In this document: positions 45,878-55,463 of the stretch, piece by piece
Layout: every line of letters begins with the position of its first letter
How positions within the stretch are numbered: position 1 is the first letter of the stretch
DNA from: JAXMBN01 sp046349875
Lineage (GTDB): Bacteria; Planctomycetota; Planctomycetia; Pirellulales; Pirellulaceae
Reading direction: 5' to 3'
Length of the DNA: 64,000 bases
Assembly (NCBI GenBank): GCA_046349875.1
Contig: JAXMBN010000027.1
Location: 15,239 to 79,238, forward strand
Program-made: the position numbers and the translations under genes
The notes under the pieces: generated by a model
Databases searched by the model: none
What the model saw: the letters and a program-made list of their open reading frames with translations, nothing else
What the model was told of the DNA's origin: nothing

Positions 45878-48364
45878 ATGGGCAAGCACGCAAATTGTGG
45901 AACGACTCAATTCAGGTCTGTCGATTGGGTTGCCTTGATTCGCTTTGCGATTTTTCTAATCATCTGCATCGCTTGCGTTTCTCCCGTGCATGGCGAGGAT
46001 TCATGGGAATCGTTTCTCAGGGATCATTGCTTTCGTTGCCACGGCCCTCAGAAGGAAGAGGGGAGTTTGAGAATCGACCAACTCAACCGCAATTTTGGTG
46101 ATGCGAGTGCAGTGAATCGTTGGGCGGAAGTTCTTGAGAAAGTTGCAAGCGGCCAGATGCCGCCAAAACCGGAAGCTCAGCCAAGTCAGCAGGAAATCGA
46201 GAAGTTCATTTCGACATTGGACCAGTTGCTGAAACAAGGTCGAGCCGTTCGGATGGCAGCAAGGCCATCGATCTCGCATTATCGCCTAAGCCGAAGCGAG
46301 TATCAGAATACGATCTATGACTTACTCGGCGTTCGTTACGATCCTACAAAGCCCGGTGAACTCAATGAAGATACACGATGGCATGGATTTGATCGAATTG
46401 GTTCGGAATTATCCCTTTCGCCTTCACATATGGATCGATATTATCGAGCCGCCGAGCAAATTATTGATCGAGCGTTATCGAGTTCCCATTCTGAAGATCG
46501 AAAGGTCCGGAAGACTGCTATAGAGCTTCACTACAATGGTGGTAAAGAGCAGCAAGCAGCATTGGACCATTTTGGGATCCAACGACCACTACGGTATTTG
46601 CTATTTCCAGGACGCGTTCAGACAGCGTTCAAGTCCAATTGGTTTGGAAAGTCTAGTGTCGATCCCAGCGGCCTCTATCGGGTCCGATTTCAAGCAAGTG
46701 GAATCCGACCTCCTGGAGGTCAGCCAGCGCATCTAAGTCTTGGTAAGGAGACGGGCGAAGAAACTGTCGATGGCCTTGTCGAGTTTGACATTGTGGCGTC
46801 GGAGGATCATCCACAAATCTATGAAGCCGAAGTGTTTCTGGACAAGCCGACCTCGTTAGAATTTTGCGTCGTTTCGACCGATGTGATTGATCGACGCCAA
46901 GGCGCCGCGTTTCGCAATGCGCTTAGCAGTGCGAAGAGCTATTTGTTTACGCATAGCAGCGAGCCTTTATTGCTCAATCCAAATGCGCCCCAAATGTTCG
47001 ATGACCGAGGGAATGGGATTTTCTCCACGGTTATTCTCGATTGGATTGAGTGGGAAGGTCCCATCGTATCAGTGTCAGAGAAAGCGCTGCGGGGACAGAT
47101 ACTTCCACCCGAAGATGCAACGGATGAAATCGTTGCTGCGCATTTGCAACAATTCGCTCAACGAGCTTGGCGACGGAAGGTGCAAAGAGATGAGCTTGTG
47201 GATTACTTAGCCGCATATGTCGCTGAACGAAAGGCTGGCGAGTCGCTGGTGGATGCCTATCGCGTTGCTTTATTGGGAATACTGACGTCAAGAAATTTTA
47301 TTTACATCGTTGAAGGGGAACCAAAATCACGCGAACAACTCACGGATTCGGAACTTGCGACACGGCTCTCCTATTTTCTATGGAGCAGCATGCCGGACGA
47401 AAAACTATTGGACGCTTCTCAGAATGGCGGCCTTCATGATGAAACGCTGGCCGTTGAAGTGGATCGCATTTTGGGAGCCGAGAAGATCAATCGTTTTGTT
47501 GAAGATTTTGCAAGGCAATGGTTGCAGTTGCATCGAGTAGGTATGTTTCCTCCGGATAAGAAGCTCTATCCCAAGTACGATGCATGGCTTGAAGCAAGTC
47601 TTCGTCGCGAGCCGGTAGAATATTTTCGCGAGGTGCTTTTTAAGAACCTGTCTGTGGATAGTTTCGTTGAATCCGATTGGACGGTTGCGAACGCCAGGAT
47701 ATGCGAGTTCTATGGTCTTCCGGAGCCAACATCGGAAGGTTTTCAACGTGTGCAAGTTCGACCAGAAGATCATCGTGGTGGTTTGCTAAGCATGGGGGCC
47801 GTTTTGGGATTAACCTCAGACGGTACTCGGCATCGGCCCGTTCACCGTGGGGTTTGGGTCAGTGAAGTGTTCTTTGGAAGAACTCCACCTTCTCCACCTG
47901 CGAATGTGGATCCCATTGAACCGAATTCTCCGTTGACTACAAAGACAACCATTCGGCAAAAGATCGAGTTGCATCGAAGCCATCCTAGCTGTGCTGCATG
48001 CCACGCGAAAATCGATCATTTCGGCATCGCTTGGGACAACTATGATGCTATTGGTCAATGGAGGACTCACGAAAAGGTAGAAAAGGGTGTTGGCGATGAC
48101 CCTGCAATCAATTCCTCAGGTTTGATGCCCGATGGTCGTGCATTCCATGATGCCGTTGAGTTCAAACAGCGTTTGCTCGAAGATCGCGACCAAATTGCCC
48201 GAGCCTTCATCGAACACCTTTGTACATACGCGCTTCGTCGTGTATTGAGCGTCGATGATGAGGATGACATAAGGCGGATCGTTGAAGAATCGAAGTCGAA
48301 AGAGTATCGTGTACGAGATATGGTTCGGGCCGTAGCGCTTTCCGATTTGATGAAAAAGCGATAA
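45878..48364 (+). CDS. Exported cytochrome-c (PSD1) DUF1587/1592/1588/1585 protein (operon B)
   Basis: 828 aa, intact. Signal peptide ALIRFAIFLIICIACVSPVH, then a PSD1-type heme segment FLRDHCFRCHGPQKEEGSLR (CxxCH near residue 50) ending SGQMPPK. DUF1587 RLSRSEYQNTIYDLLGVRYD (near 140), a carbohydrate-binding-like insert, DUF1595/1592 FAQRAWRRKVQRDELVDYLA and TRLSYFLWSSMPDEKLLDAS, DUF1588 RGGLLSMGAVLGLTSDGTRH, DUF1585 with a second CxxCH (SCAACHAKIDHFGIAWDNYD, near 703) and CTYALRRVLSVDD. ATG 45878 begins the signal region; TTG 45851 is an alternative. It serves as the intact model for the frameshifted copy at 11373-13977. Function unproven; a periplasmic redox role is inferred from the hemes. 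Confidence 0.9.
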   Translation: MGKHANCGTTQFRSVDWVALIRFAIFLIICIACVSPVHGEDSWESFLRDHCFRCHGPQKEEGSLRIDQLNRNFGDASAVNRWAEVLEKVASGQMPPKPEAQPSQQEIEKFISTLDQLLKQGRAVRMAARPSISHYRLSRSEYQNTIYDLLGVRYDPTKPGELNEDTRWHGFDRIGSELSLSPSHMDRYYRAAEQIIDRALSSSHSEDRKVRKTAIELHYNGGKEQQAALDHFGIQRPLRYLLFPGRVQTAFKSNWFGKSSVDPSGLYRVRFQASGIRPPGGQPAHLSLGKETGEETVDGLVEFDIVASEDHPQIYEAEVFLDKPTSLEFCVVSTDVIDRRQGAAFRNALSSAKSYLFTHSSEPLLLNPNAPQMFDDRGNGIFSTVILDWIEWEGPIVSVSEKALRGQILPPEDATDEIVAAHLQQFAQRAWRRKVQRDELVDYLAAYVAERKAGESLVDAYRVALLGILTSRNFIYIVEGEPKSREQLTDSELATRLSYFLWSSMPDEKLLDASQNGGLHDETLAVEVDRILGAEKINRFVEDFARQWLQLHRVGMFPPDKKLYPKYDAWLEASLRREPVEYFREVLFKNLSVDSFVESDWTVANARICEFYGLPEPTSEGFQRVQVRPEDHRGGLLSMGAVLGLTSDGTRHRPVHRGVWVSEVFFGRTPPSPPANVDPIEPNSPLTTKTTIRQKIELHRSHPSCAACHAKIDHFGIAWDNYDAIGQWRTHEKVEKGVGDDPAINSSGLMPDGRAFHDAVEFKQRLLEDRDQIARAFIEHLCTYALRRVLSVDDEDDIRRIVEESKSKEYRVRDMVRAVALSDLMKKR

Positions 48365-48389
48365 TGTATATGTCTAGGTAAAAAGGCAG

Positions 48390-49751
48390 ATGAATGTGAG
48401 CAACTATCTATCCCAATCCTGGCTTCTCGATCGCCGGCATGCTCTGCGTGCTATGGGAAGCTGCATATCGCTTCCGTTCTTGGAATGCATGATACCGCTC
48501 CGTGCTGCCGAGCCCATTCCAACTCCACGCCGAAGTGCCTTTGTTTATTTGGCGAATGGCGTTCATTCTCTCAACTATCAAATCACGCAGGCTGGGAGGG
48601 ATTATGAATTTTCACGATCACTGAAACCTTTAGAAAAACATCGCAAAGTGATAACCCCTATCAGCGGATTGCATCACCCTGGTGGACTGGGGCACCACCA
48701 CAATTGCATCTCGATATGGTTGACTGGCGGGAAACTTGGGCCCTCCGATCGCAACACGATTTCCGTCGATCAAAAGATGGCCGAAGTCACATCAAAGCAC
48801 ACACGTTACCCTTCCATCGAAATTGCTCTTACACAAGATTCGCTTGCTTGGACTGCAGATGGAGTGCGATTGCCTGCCATGCGACGATGCAGTGAAATCT
48901 TTGCATCGCTTTTTGAACAACCGAAAGGTGGAATTCAATCGCAACGAAAATCGCTTCAACGTAAAGGGAGCGTCTTGGATGCCAACTTGTCGGAAGTGAA
49001 GCGACTTGAAGAGTCGATGGGAGCTGCCGATCGAGGGCGATTGGATCAGTACCTATCATCGGTCCGTGAGGCAGAGATTCGAACGCGACGCGCTGATGCC
49101 TGGCTAGATACACCACTTCCAACCATCTCAGAAGCAGATCGGAAGAGAACCAATCGTGATATCGCGGCAACGATGGCTGGCGAGTATTTTCGTACGGTAT
49201 ATGACTTGATCGTGCTCGCTTTTCAAACAGATGTGACGCGAGTGGCCACTTTCAGTTTAGGTGGGGAAGGGGATGCATTTGCGATTCCTGAAATAGGCAT
49301 TACAGAATCGCGACATCAATTGAGCCACCATGGAGGCGATGCCGGATACATGGAAAAGCTAACGAAATATGACACATTTGCTATTGAGCAGTTCAGTTAT
49401 TTCCTAACCCGTTTATCGGAAACGAAGGATGTTCACGGCGAGCCAATGCTAGGTTCTACCATGGCGCTTTTTGGTAGCGGTATGTCGTATGGTCATAGCC
49501 ATGGCAATGCAAACCTACCGTTGGTACTTGCGGGCGGCTCGGATCTTGGCATCAAGCATGGAAGCCATCTTGACTTCAATCAAGGTCATTTCAAAGGCTA
49601 TCAACTCGATAAACCGTCAGAACACTATGGCCTTTGTAGTCGACCTGCCAATGCCGACGCCCATCTAAGTAATTTATTGTTGATGATGGCTCAGCGAATG
49701 GGAGTTGAAATCGATAAGTTTGGCGATAGCAATCAAGTGATCGAACTATGA
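48390..49751 (+). CDS. DUF1552 protein with twin-arginine signal (operon B)
   Basis: 453 aa, paralogue of 10025-11341. Tat-type start: LLDRRHALRAMGSCISLPFL. Shared features: VYLANGVHSLNYQITQAG, ITPISGLHHPGGLGHHHN, TISVDQKMAEVTSKHTRYPS, GRLDQYLSSVREAEIRTRRA, VTRVATFSLGGEGDAFAIPE and STMALFGSGMSYGHSHGNAN followed by LPLVLAGGSDLGIKHGSHLD. Located 25 nt after the heme protein gene and overlapping the next gene by 4 nt, so the three are one operon. Confidence 0.9.
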   Translation: MNVSNYLSQSWLLDRRHALRAMGSCISLPFLECMIPLRAAEPIPTPRRSAFVYLANGVHSLNYQITQAGRDYEFSRSLKPLEKHRKVITPISGLHHPGGLGHHHNCISIWLTGGKLGPSDRNTISVDQKMAEVTSKHTRYPSIEIALTQDSLAWTADGVRLPAMRRCSEIFASLFEQPKGGIQSQRKSLQRKGSVLDANLSEVKRLEESMGAADRGRLDQYLSSVREAEIRTRRADAWLDTPLPTISEADRKRTNRDIAATMAGEYFRTVYDLIVLAFQTDVTRVATFSLGGEGDAFAIPEIGITESRHQLSHHGGDAGYMEKLTKYDTFAIEQFSYFLTRLSETKDVHGEPMLGSTMALFGSGMSYGHSHGNANLPLVLAGGSDLGIKHGSHLDFNQGHFKGYQLDKPSEHYGLCSRPANADAHLSNLLLMMAQRMGVEIDKFGDSNQVIEL

Positions 49752-50998
49752 ATTGGTTGAGCTCGCTAAGAATTCGTTGGAGATGGCCTGCTGGTTGCGG
49801 AGCAGGCGCGGCGGTGCTGTTGATGCTACTCTTCATTGCCCTTGCAACGGGGCAGTCGCCATCCGTGCAGAAGGATCCAGGTCGGATCGACGAGGTTTTT
49901 CGACCAACACCAGGCAAGTTTCCGCCTATCGATCAATCCCACTATTATCAAGGAGAGCTCGTCTTTGTAGATCATGCGAATCGACGAGGAAGCGTGCGGG
50001 TGAAGGGATCTGGAATGTTCTTCCGAAATGATCCTCATCCCATCGCGATGCTTCCCTACGGAGTCGTCCGCTATCACGGTGCACCTGCGGATTTGCGGGA
50101 TATACCTTTGGGGACAATGCTTCACATTCGTGCATTCCTGCCGCTTGACCCAAAGACATCATCTGTTCCCGTGCTACCGGAGAATAATAAGACACGGGAT
50201 GCCAATCATAATCGTGGAGCCGGAATTTTTCCGGCCGAAAATCATGTTCTTCTAATGGAGGATGAACCAAGTTATTGCGAACGCGAAGGGTTCGTTTGGA
50301 AATTAAAAGAGGTCGATGTTCGAAATGAATCTGGAATGGTGCTTGCGCGGCGCGAATCGAAGGGGGCTCAGTCTTCACAGGCGGTTTCCGAGTCGATGAC
50401 ATTCGACGCTTCCACGAGAATTTGGCGAGGTCGTGAACAACTGCAAGTGGCCGAGTTGATCCAAGAAGGCCTATTGCCTGCAGAAGGCAAAAAGTCCTTC
50501 AATGACATGCCGATGATGCTTGGTATCACCTGGAAGCCAACACCAGATGGCGTTTTTGGTCGATTCCATATTTCGGACATCTGGCTCGATTCAACTTCCA
50601 TGCAGCGAGCAACCCGTCAGCAAAGTGAAGTTCACAAGGCATTTATCCGTAGTCGTTGGATGCCCGCTTGTGTCGATGCTGTCGAGTATGGCAAGTTTGG
50701 AAGAGCGACAGTGACGGCGACGCTCTTTGGTGGAATGGATGCTTCGCTTTACTCGGACTTTAAGAAGGATGCGCCCGCGATGATGAATGCCGTAGAAGCG
50801 ACTCTCAAGCATACTCATGGTGCATATGGACCGGCCCATATGGCATCGAGAGGAACGATTCTGGAAGTTATCCAAAGTGAGGCACCCGCACCGATAGGAA
50901 GCAGTGGGATTCAGATTCGTTTCGATACCGATTTGATCATTGAAGGCATACGTCCTGGACGAACAGTGCGGATTCGTCCCAATTCTGGCCGCTGGTGA
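49748..50998 (+). CDS. Exported/anchored protein of unknown function coupled to DUF1552
   Basis: 416 aa. N-terminal helix PAGCGAGAAVLLMLLFIALA (about 14-33) then a soluble part. Two OB/S1-like strand-rich segments are suggested (YYQGELVFVDHANRRGSVRV; LPYGVVRYHGAPADLRDIPL-GTMLHIRAFL). Later sections include GRFHISDIWLDSTSMQRATR, the alanine-rich helix FKKDAPAMMNAVEATLKHTH, and a final RFDTDLIIEGIRPGRTVRIR. Not recognised as a named domain. The ATGA overlap with DUF1552 argues for a shared process; operon A has no equivalent gene. Confidence 0.75.
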   Translation: MNWLSSLRIRWRWPAGCGAGAAVLLMLLFIALATGQSPSVQKDPGRIDEVFRPTPGKFPPIDQSHYYQGELVFVDHANRRGSVRVKGSGMFFRNDPHPIAMLPYGVVRYHGAPADLRDIPLGTMLHIRAFLPLDPKTSSVPVLPENNKTRDANHNRGAGIFPAENHVLLMEDEPSYCEREGFVWKLKEVDVRNESGMVLARRESKGAQSSQAVSESMTFDASTRIWRGREQLQVAELIQEGLLPAEGKKSFNDMPMMLGITWKPTPDGVFGRFHISDIWLDSTSMQRATRQQSEVHKAFIRSRWMPACVDAVEYGKFGRATVTATLFGGMDASLYSDFKKDAPAMMNAVEATLKHTHGAYGPAHMASRGTILEVIQSEAPAPIGSSGIQIRFDTDLIIEGIRPGRTVRIRPNSGRW

Positions 50999-51273
50999 AT
51001 GTCCCGCGGGAAGAGTATTTAAACGATGGTTCAGGCAGTATCGAAGAACGATTTCCGTCACCTACCATTTTTCCGAAGTACTAAGACGTGAGATGGATAG
51101 CATGGGTTCTAGACAGGAACCTTTGTAGAATAGGCCGGACGAAGTTGCAAAAACGATTGCTGCTAGGCGTCGTATCTCTGCACTCTGAATCTCCGATAGA
51201 GTGTAATTCTTCGGCATTCGCTTGGTGGCAGTGGCCAAGCTAAGTTCACTTCATCGGAACCCCCGTCAGTAGT

Positions 51274-53145
51274 TCATTGGCTTTGGAGTAGTTTTTGAGC
51301 CTCGTCCATACGCCGCTTGAGGTCCTCGGCCTTTAGGACTTTGATAAGTTCTCTTTTCTCATTCTCTTGTAAGACACCTGGCGTAGAAGTGGTTTTGCCG
51401 ACGTAGATTCGATACATATCGGAGAGTGTAAAGGAATCATTTCGCTGAGTATCGAAGGGGAGGCCTGCGTTGTCTGTCGATTTCAATGTCTCGAGTGGAT
51501 TTCTCGCCCATGCATAACGGAAGTAAACTGGCTCATGAACGTATTCGCTGGTGAGGACAATCGTGGACCGATCCCAATTGGGCTCTCCATGGCCTGCGTT
51601 TTTATCGAACCATTGTGCAGCCGCCGGCTGGAAACGCCCATCCTGAGCTGCGATGGCGAAGCCGAGGATGGGGCCATCATGGAACGGGATAGCCCAGCTA
51701 TCGAGTTTCAGCAGCAATTTGTCACCATCGCGTTGCACTTCTTGAAGTTGCGGTGGAAGCCAGCGAATGTTCTTGCCGTACTGCGTGGCCAGTGCCCACT
51801 TGGCCATGCGTTCACCCACAGGGACTTTGATTTGTGGATGATACCAGGCGCGATGTTGGTCGAAGCTGCTGGCATAGCCGATGTTCTTGTCACCAGCCTT
51901 TCGCAAATGAAGAAAGGTCTGGTAGTGAACTTCGCGAATATAGTTGCCTTCATCGATCATGGGCGGCAAGAAGTTCTCTAACGTTTGCGGTTGATCCTGT
52001 GTCTCCTGCGTGATGATTCCAAAAGGCATCGTGGGATCGTTAAATGTAGATCGCCATGCTTGAATCATTTCGGGAAAGACCTTCGCATAGATTTTGTGTC
52101 CATTCGGCGTGAGCGCATCATTGTAGCCTTGGTGCCAGAGGGTGCCTTTGATCGGAAGTCCAGCAAGGGTGCTGAGCGTACTTGCATAGAGATTGCCCGG
52201 TCGATTCATATCCGTCGCAGGGCCAGGTAGCAATTCGGTAGGTGGTTTACGATCCTTCGGAATCTCTTTGCCTTGGGCTTTTTGCCTGGTCACCCATTGG
52301 TTGTATTGTTGGATTCGCCGTTCGAGATCTTTGTGAGCGTCGAACTCTGCAACCTTTTTGTCCCACTCGGCAAGAACGTCACGTACTTCTGGCGAGTCGA
52401 TTTTTCGTAGTACCTCTGAAGGTGTCCAAGCCATCAAGGTAGTACCGCCTCGGGAGACATCGATAAGGCCAATAGGGACGCGTGTGGCCATGTGGATGCG
52501 TCGACCAAAGACATAGCCAATACCGGACATTTCTGACACAGTCTCTGGAGAGCAGACATCCCAATATCCTTGGCGAAAGTGTCGACTAAAGAAGTCATTC
52601 CATTGATAAAGGCGAGGGAAAGTCTTCTTTGTTTCTGGTCCATTTTGTTGTGGGACGGTGAAGAGCCGAATCTGATCGAAGTTAGCGGAAATGATTTCCA
52701 GCGGACCTTCTTCGAGCTTTGCGAGCTCGAATTCCATGTTGCTCTGACCCCCGAGCAACCAGACATCACCGACGAGAATATTCGTCAGTTCAATCGACTC
52801 GTCATTGCCAACGATCTTGATCGAGCGAGGCTCGTGATTAGCGGGCATCGCAGGCAACTCGACCTTCCAGGATCTATCTGCTGCAACAGTCGTTGAACGT
52901 TTTTGATCACCGAAGGTGACTGTGATTTGTTCATTTGGCGCTGCCCATCCCCATATAGGAATGGGACGATCGCGCTGAACGACCATGTGCGATTGAAAAA
53001 GGTTATGGACACACAGGCTAGAGCTCATCGCAGGTGTATCAATTCGATCTTTCCCCTGTTCAAGTTTCTCGTCAGCTCGGAGTCCCGCGTTGGAGAGCAA
53101 TACATGGACGATGCTAAGACAAAGGAAAAATCTTGGTGTGTTCAT
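51274..53145 (-). CDS. Sialate O-acetylesterase-like exported hydrolase (SGNH type)
   Basis: 623 aa with signal peptide FFLCLSIVHVLLSNAGLRAD. An Ig-like part comes first (LFQSHMVVQRDRPIPIWGWA, TVTFGDQKRSTTVAADRSWK), followed by the SGNH nucleophile block VGDVWLLGGQSNMEFEL (Ser near 135). YVFGRRIHMATRVPIGLIDV and SRGGTTLMAWTPSEVL follow, then the family motif GTLWHQGYNDA (near 344; the usual form is WYQGE(S/A)N, here WHQGYN). The His region MPFGIITQETQDQPQ and a beta-sandwich close the protein. Such enzymes deacetylate sugars. It lies 53 nt downstream of a sulfatase gene on the same strand. Confidence 0.85.
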   Translation of the reverse strand: MNTPRFFLCLSIVHVLLSNAGLRADEKLEQGKDRIDTPAMSSSLCVHNLFQSHMVVQRDRPIPIWGWAAPNEQITVTFGDQKRSTTVAADRSWKVELPAMPANHEPRSIKIVGNDESIELTNILVGDVWLLGGQSNMEFELAKLEEGPLEIISANFDQIRLFTVPQQNGPETKKTFPRLYQWNDFFSRHFRQGYWDVCSPETVSEMSGIGYVFGRRIHMATRVPIGLIDVSRGGTTLMAWTPSEVLRKIDSPEVRDVLAEWDKKVAEFDAHKDLERRIQQYNQWVTRQKAQGKEIPKDRKPPTELLPGPATDMNRPGNLYASTLSTLAGLPIKGTLWHQGYNDALTPNGHKIYAKVFPEMIQAWRSTFNDPTMPFGIITQETQDQPQTLENFLPPMIDEGNYIREVHYQTFLHLRKAGDKNIGYASSFDQHRAWYHPQIKVPVGERMAKWALATQYGKNIRWLPPQLQEVQRDGDKLLLKLDSWAIPFHDGPILGFAIAAQDGRFQPAAAQWFDKNAGHGEPNWDRSTIVLTSEYVHEPVYFRYAWARNPLETLKSTDNAGLPFDTQRNDSFTLSDMYRIYVGKTTSTPGVLQENEKRELIKVLKAEDLKRRMDEAQKLLQSQ

Positions 53146-53198
53146 ACCTGTGATGCCTCGGATGGTGAGCAATGCCGTGAATGCGAACGGACGAACAG

Positions 53199-54989
53199 TT
53201 ATCGTTGAATGAGGATGCGAGCTGGTACTTCGGGTGCTTGGATGTACCCAATCTCTTCATTGTTCTCATGGATCAGGACCCAAGTATGGCCCGCAAAGGT
53301 TTTTACGAGTTGGCGGCTGGCACTTGCCATAAGAATGGGATCATGGGGTTTTCCAGACTCATCGAGCCATACGAGTTTCATCGTCTTTTGAGTTTGGTTC
53401 TGAAACAACAACGTGACAGCCTTGTTGGATACTTGCGACGCGGGCGGCGGCATGTTGGTGGATGGACTGATGTCTAGTTCCGACTTGAATGAAGTGATGC
53501 CAGGTTGGGATTCATGAATGGGCGCCATGGATGTGGGGGCCAACAGTCGCATTTCTGCAAGCTTGGCGGCATGCTCTGGCTTTGGGGACTTGGCCAGATT
53601 GTTCCACTCATGCGGATCGAATTCAATGTTGTAGAGCTCTTCTTCGTCTCCCACGTAATGAATGTAGCCGCACTTTTCGGTACTGATGGCGTAGTTGTGG
53701 GGATTATCGAGATGCGTTAGCGCGGCGTGTGGCCAAGCGAGTTTGGGATCATGCAGGAGTGGCACAAGGCTTCGACTTGCGATATCCGTTTGAGGCGGCA
53801 GGCTACAAAGGTCGGTAAGCGTGCTAAAGAGGTCGACCAAACTCACAGGGCGATCGCATAAACTTCCTGCTTGTGTGCCTTGTTTTAGGCCCGATGTGCC
53901 TTTGGGAACCCGAAGGATCAATGGTACGCGAGCACAGGCTCTCCAACCTGTAAACTTCTGCCAATGCTCCTTCTCGCCGAGGTGCCAACCATGATCGCTC
54001 CATAGGACAACGATAGTATTATCGCGATGAGGGCTTCGATCGAGCGCATCGATGACGCGTCCGAGCATGGCGTCGGCATAGTGAATCGATGCGAGGTAGG
54101 CTTGGATAGCTTGTTTCCATTGTTGATGTTCTTGGATGTGAGCAAAGTAGCGATTGCGAGCGATACGTTGGCCCATGGGAGGCACATCATCGAGATCGTT
54201 TTCTTTGTAACCGGGCGGAAGTTGGATACTTTCAAGAGGAAAGGGCTCAAAATACTTTTTAGGCACAAACCAAGGTTCATGCGGCCGGTAGATCCCGCAG
54301 GAGAGGAAAAATGGCTTTTCCATCGGTCTGGAAAGTTGCTCGGCAATCCATTCGGTAACAAGCCAATCACCGCCGTACTCTTCATCGGTGACATCTAAAC
54401 TTGCCCAATCGGTTTCGACATATTGCCAGTTTCCTGCTCGCGGCAAATGGACTGGGCGATTCGCAGGTTGAAATGTGCGAGGAAAGGGATTGTCTTTTGC
54501 TTTCTCCGGAAAGTATTCATCCCAGGATTGGGGATCAATGACGTAATGCAACATCTTTCCAGATCCCGCGGACCAATATCCATGTTTCGAAAAGTATTTC
54601 GGCAGAAGTTCGGCTTGCGGCATCACATCGCGCAGCTTTTGCATGTTCTGATACAGCCCTGACCTATAGGGAGGCAGGCCAGTGAAGATCGCAGAACGCG
54701 ATGGATTGCACGAGGGAGCGGGGCAATAGGCGTTGCGGAACAATTGTCCGCTAGAAGCAAGTCGATCTAGATTTGGTGTTAGCGATTGAGGATGGCCTCC
54801 CAAACAACCAATCCAATCGTTGAGGTCATCGATAGCGATAAAGAGGACATTGGGTCGATCAGCCAGGATGATGCTTTGGCTGCAGCAGAGAATCAGCAAG
54901 GCTGCGATGAATTGCATTATTCTCATCTTGGCTGGAGCCTGTTTCAACATGACATCGCCCATGGCTGCACTCTGGTTTCCAGCTTCCAT
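53199..54989 (-). CDS. Exported sulfatase (iduronate-2-sulfatase-like)
   Basis: Up to 596 aa; the signal peptide MRIMQFIAALLILCCSQSII suggests the true start is ATG 54926 or 54950. Sulfatase core: RPNVLFIAIDDLNDWIGCLG (metal-binding DD), the formylglycine site PSCNPSRSAIFTGLPPYRSG (C-x-P-S-R, so Cys-type and dependent on the maturation enzyme), GYWSAGSGKMLHYV, HEPWFVPKKYFEPFPLESIQ and NTIVVLWSDHGWHLGEKEHW (second metal site). An unusual C-terminal extension of about 90 residues (QTQKTMKLVWLDESGKPHDP) looks like an Ig/SUMF-free accessory strand domain. Planctomycetes use many sulfatases on sulfated polysaccharides. Confidence 0.92.
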   Translation of the reverse strand: MEAGNQSAAMGDVMLKQAPAKMRIMQFIAALLILCCSQSIILADRPNVLFIAIDDLNDWIGCLGGHPQSLTPNLDRLASSGQLFRNAYCPAPSCNPSRSAIFTGLPPYRSGLYQNMQKLRDVMPQAELLPKYFSKHGYWSAGSGKMLHYVIDPQSWDEYFPEKAKDNPFPRTFQPANRPVHLPRAGNWQYVETDWASLDVTDEEYGGDWLVTEWIAEQLSRPMEKPFFLSCGIYRPHEPWFVPKKYFEPFPLESIQLPPGYKENDLDDVPPMGQRIARNRYFAHIQEHQQWKQAIQAYLASIHYADAMLGRVIDALDRSPHRDNTIVVLWSDHGWHLGEKEHWQKFTGWRACARVPLILRVPKGTSGLKQGTQAGSLCDRPVSLVDLFSTLTDLCSLPPQTDIASRSLVPLLHDPKLAWPHAALTHLDNPHNYAISTEKCGYIHYVGDEEELYNIEFDPHEWNNLAKSPKPEHAAKLAEMRLLAPTSMAPIHESQPGITSFKSELDISPSTNMPPPASQVSNKAVTLLFQNQTQKTMKLVWLDESGKPHDPILMASASRQLVKTFAGHTWVLIHENNEEIGYIQAPEVPARILIQR

Positions 54990-55058
54990 ATCTTTCCATC
55001 AAACTGAAAGCGATGATTCATTAGAGTTGAAAGAGGGGAAGTGAAGCGATGTCTGGCA

Positions 55059-55367
55059 TTATGATCGAGCCAAATGGATCGCAATGGCGATCGAAAGCCA
55101 AAGCCCAATCGCGGCAAAACCCACTGCTAGGTTGAGGAACACTTTTAAAGCAATCGGAAGTTGGGCTTTGTAGATCGCCACATTGACTGCATAAGCAACT
55201 CCCCCCAATCCTCCACCGATTGCTCCTCCAATAGCCACTAGCAGCAATGGCCAACCACACAGGATATGTGCCGCGACTGGTAGTTTAGGAGCTGCCGCCG
55301 GTGGTTCAGTTGCAGTCACTGGCAGTTCGGCTGCTGCAGTGTATGGATTGGATTCTGTTTCGTTCAT
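55059..55367 (-). CDS. Small NPY-start membrane protein
   Basis: 102 aa: a polar Pro/Ala-rich start MNETESNPYTAAAELPVTAT, then two helices LLLVAIGGAIGGGLGGVAYA (glycine-zipper-like) and ALKVFLNLAVGFAAIGLWLS. The NPY start followed by a disordered linker and C-terminal helices is a common planctomycete small-protein plan. Function unknown. Its upstream side is occupied by the 13-bp repeat array. Confidence 0.65.
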   Translation of the reverse strand: MNETESNPYTAAAELPVTATEPPAAAPKLPVAAHILCGWPLLLVAIGGAIGGGLGGVAYAVNVAIYKAQLPIALKVFLNLAVGFAAIGLWLSIAIAIHLARS

Positions 55368-55463
55368 GCCATATTTCCTCCATTGATCTATTTGCCACGA
55401 ATGCCGAGGTCATACCATACCACGAATCGCTAAGCCACTGACAGCAGAATTCTCCAATTCTCC

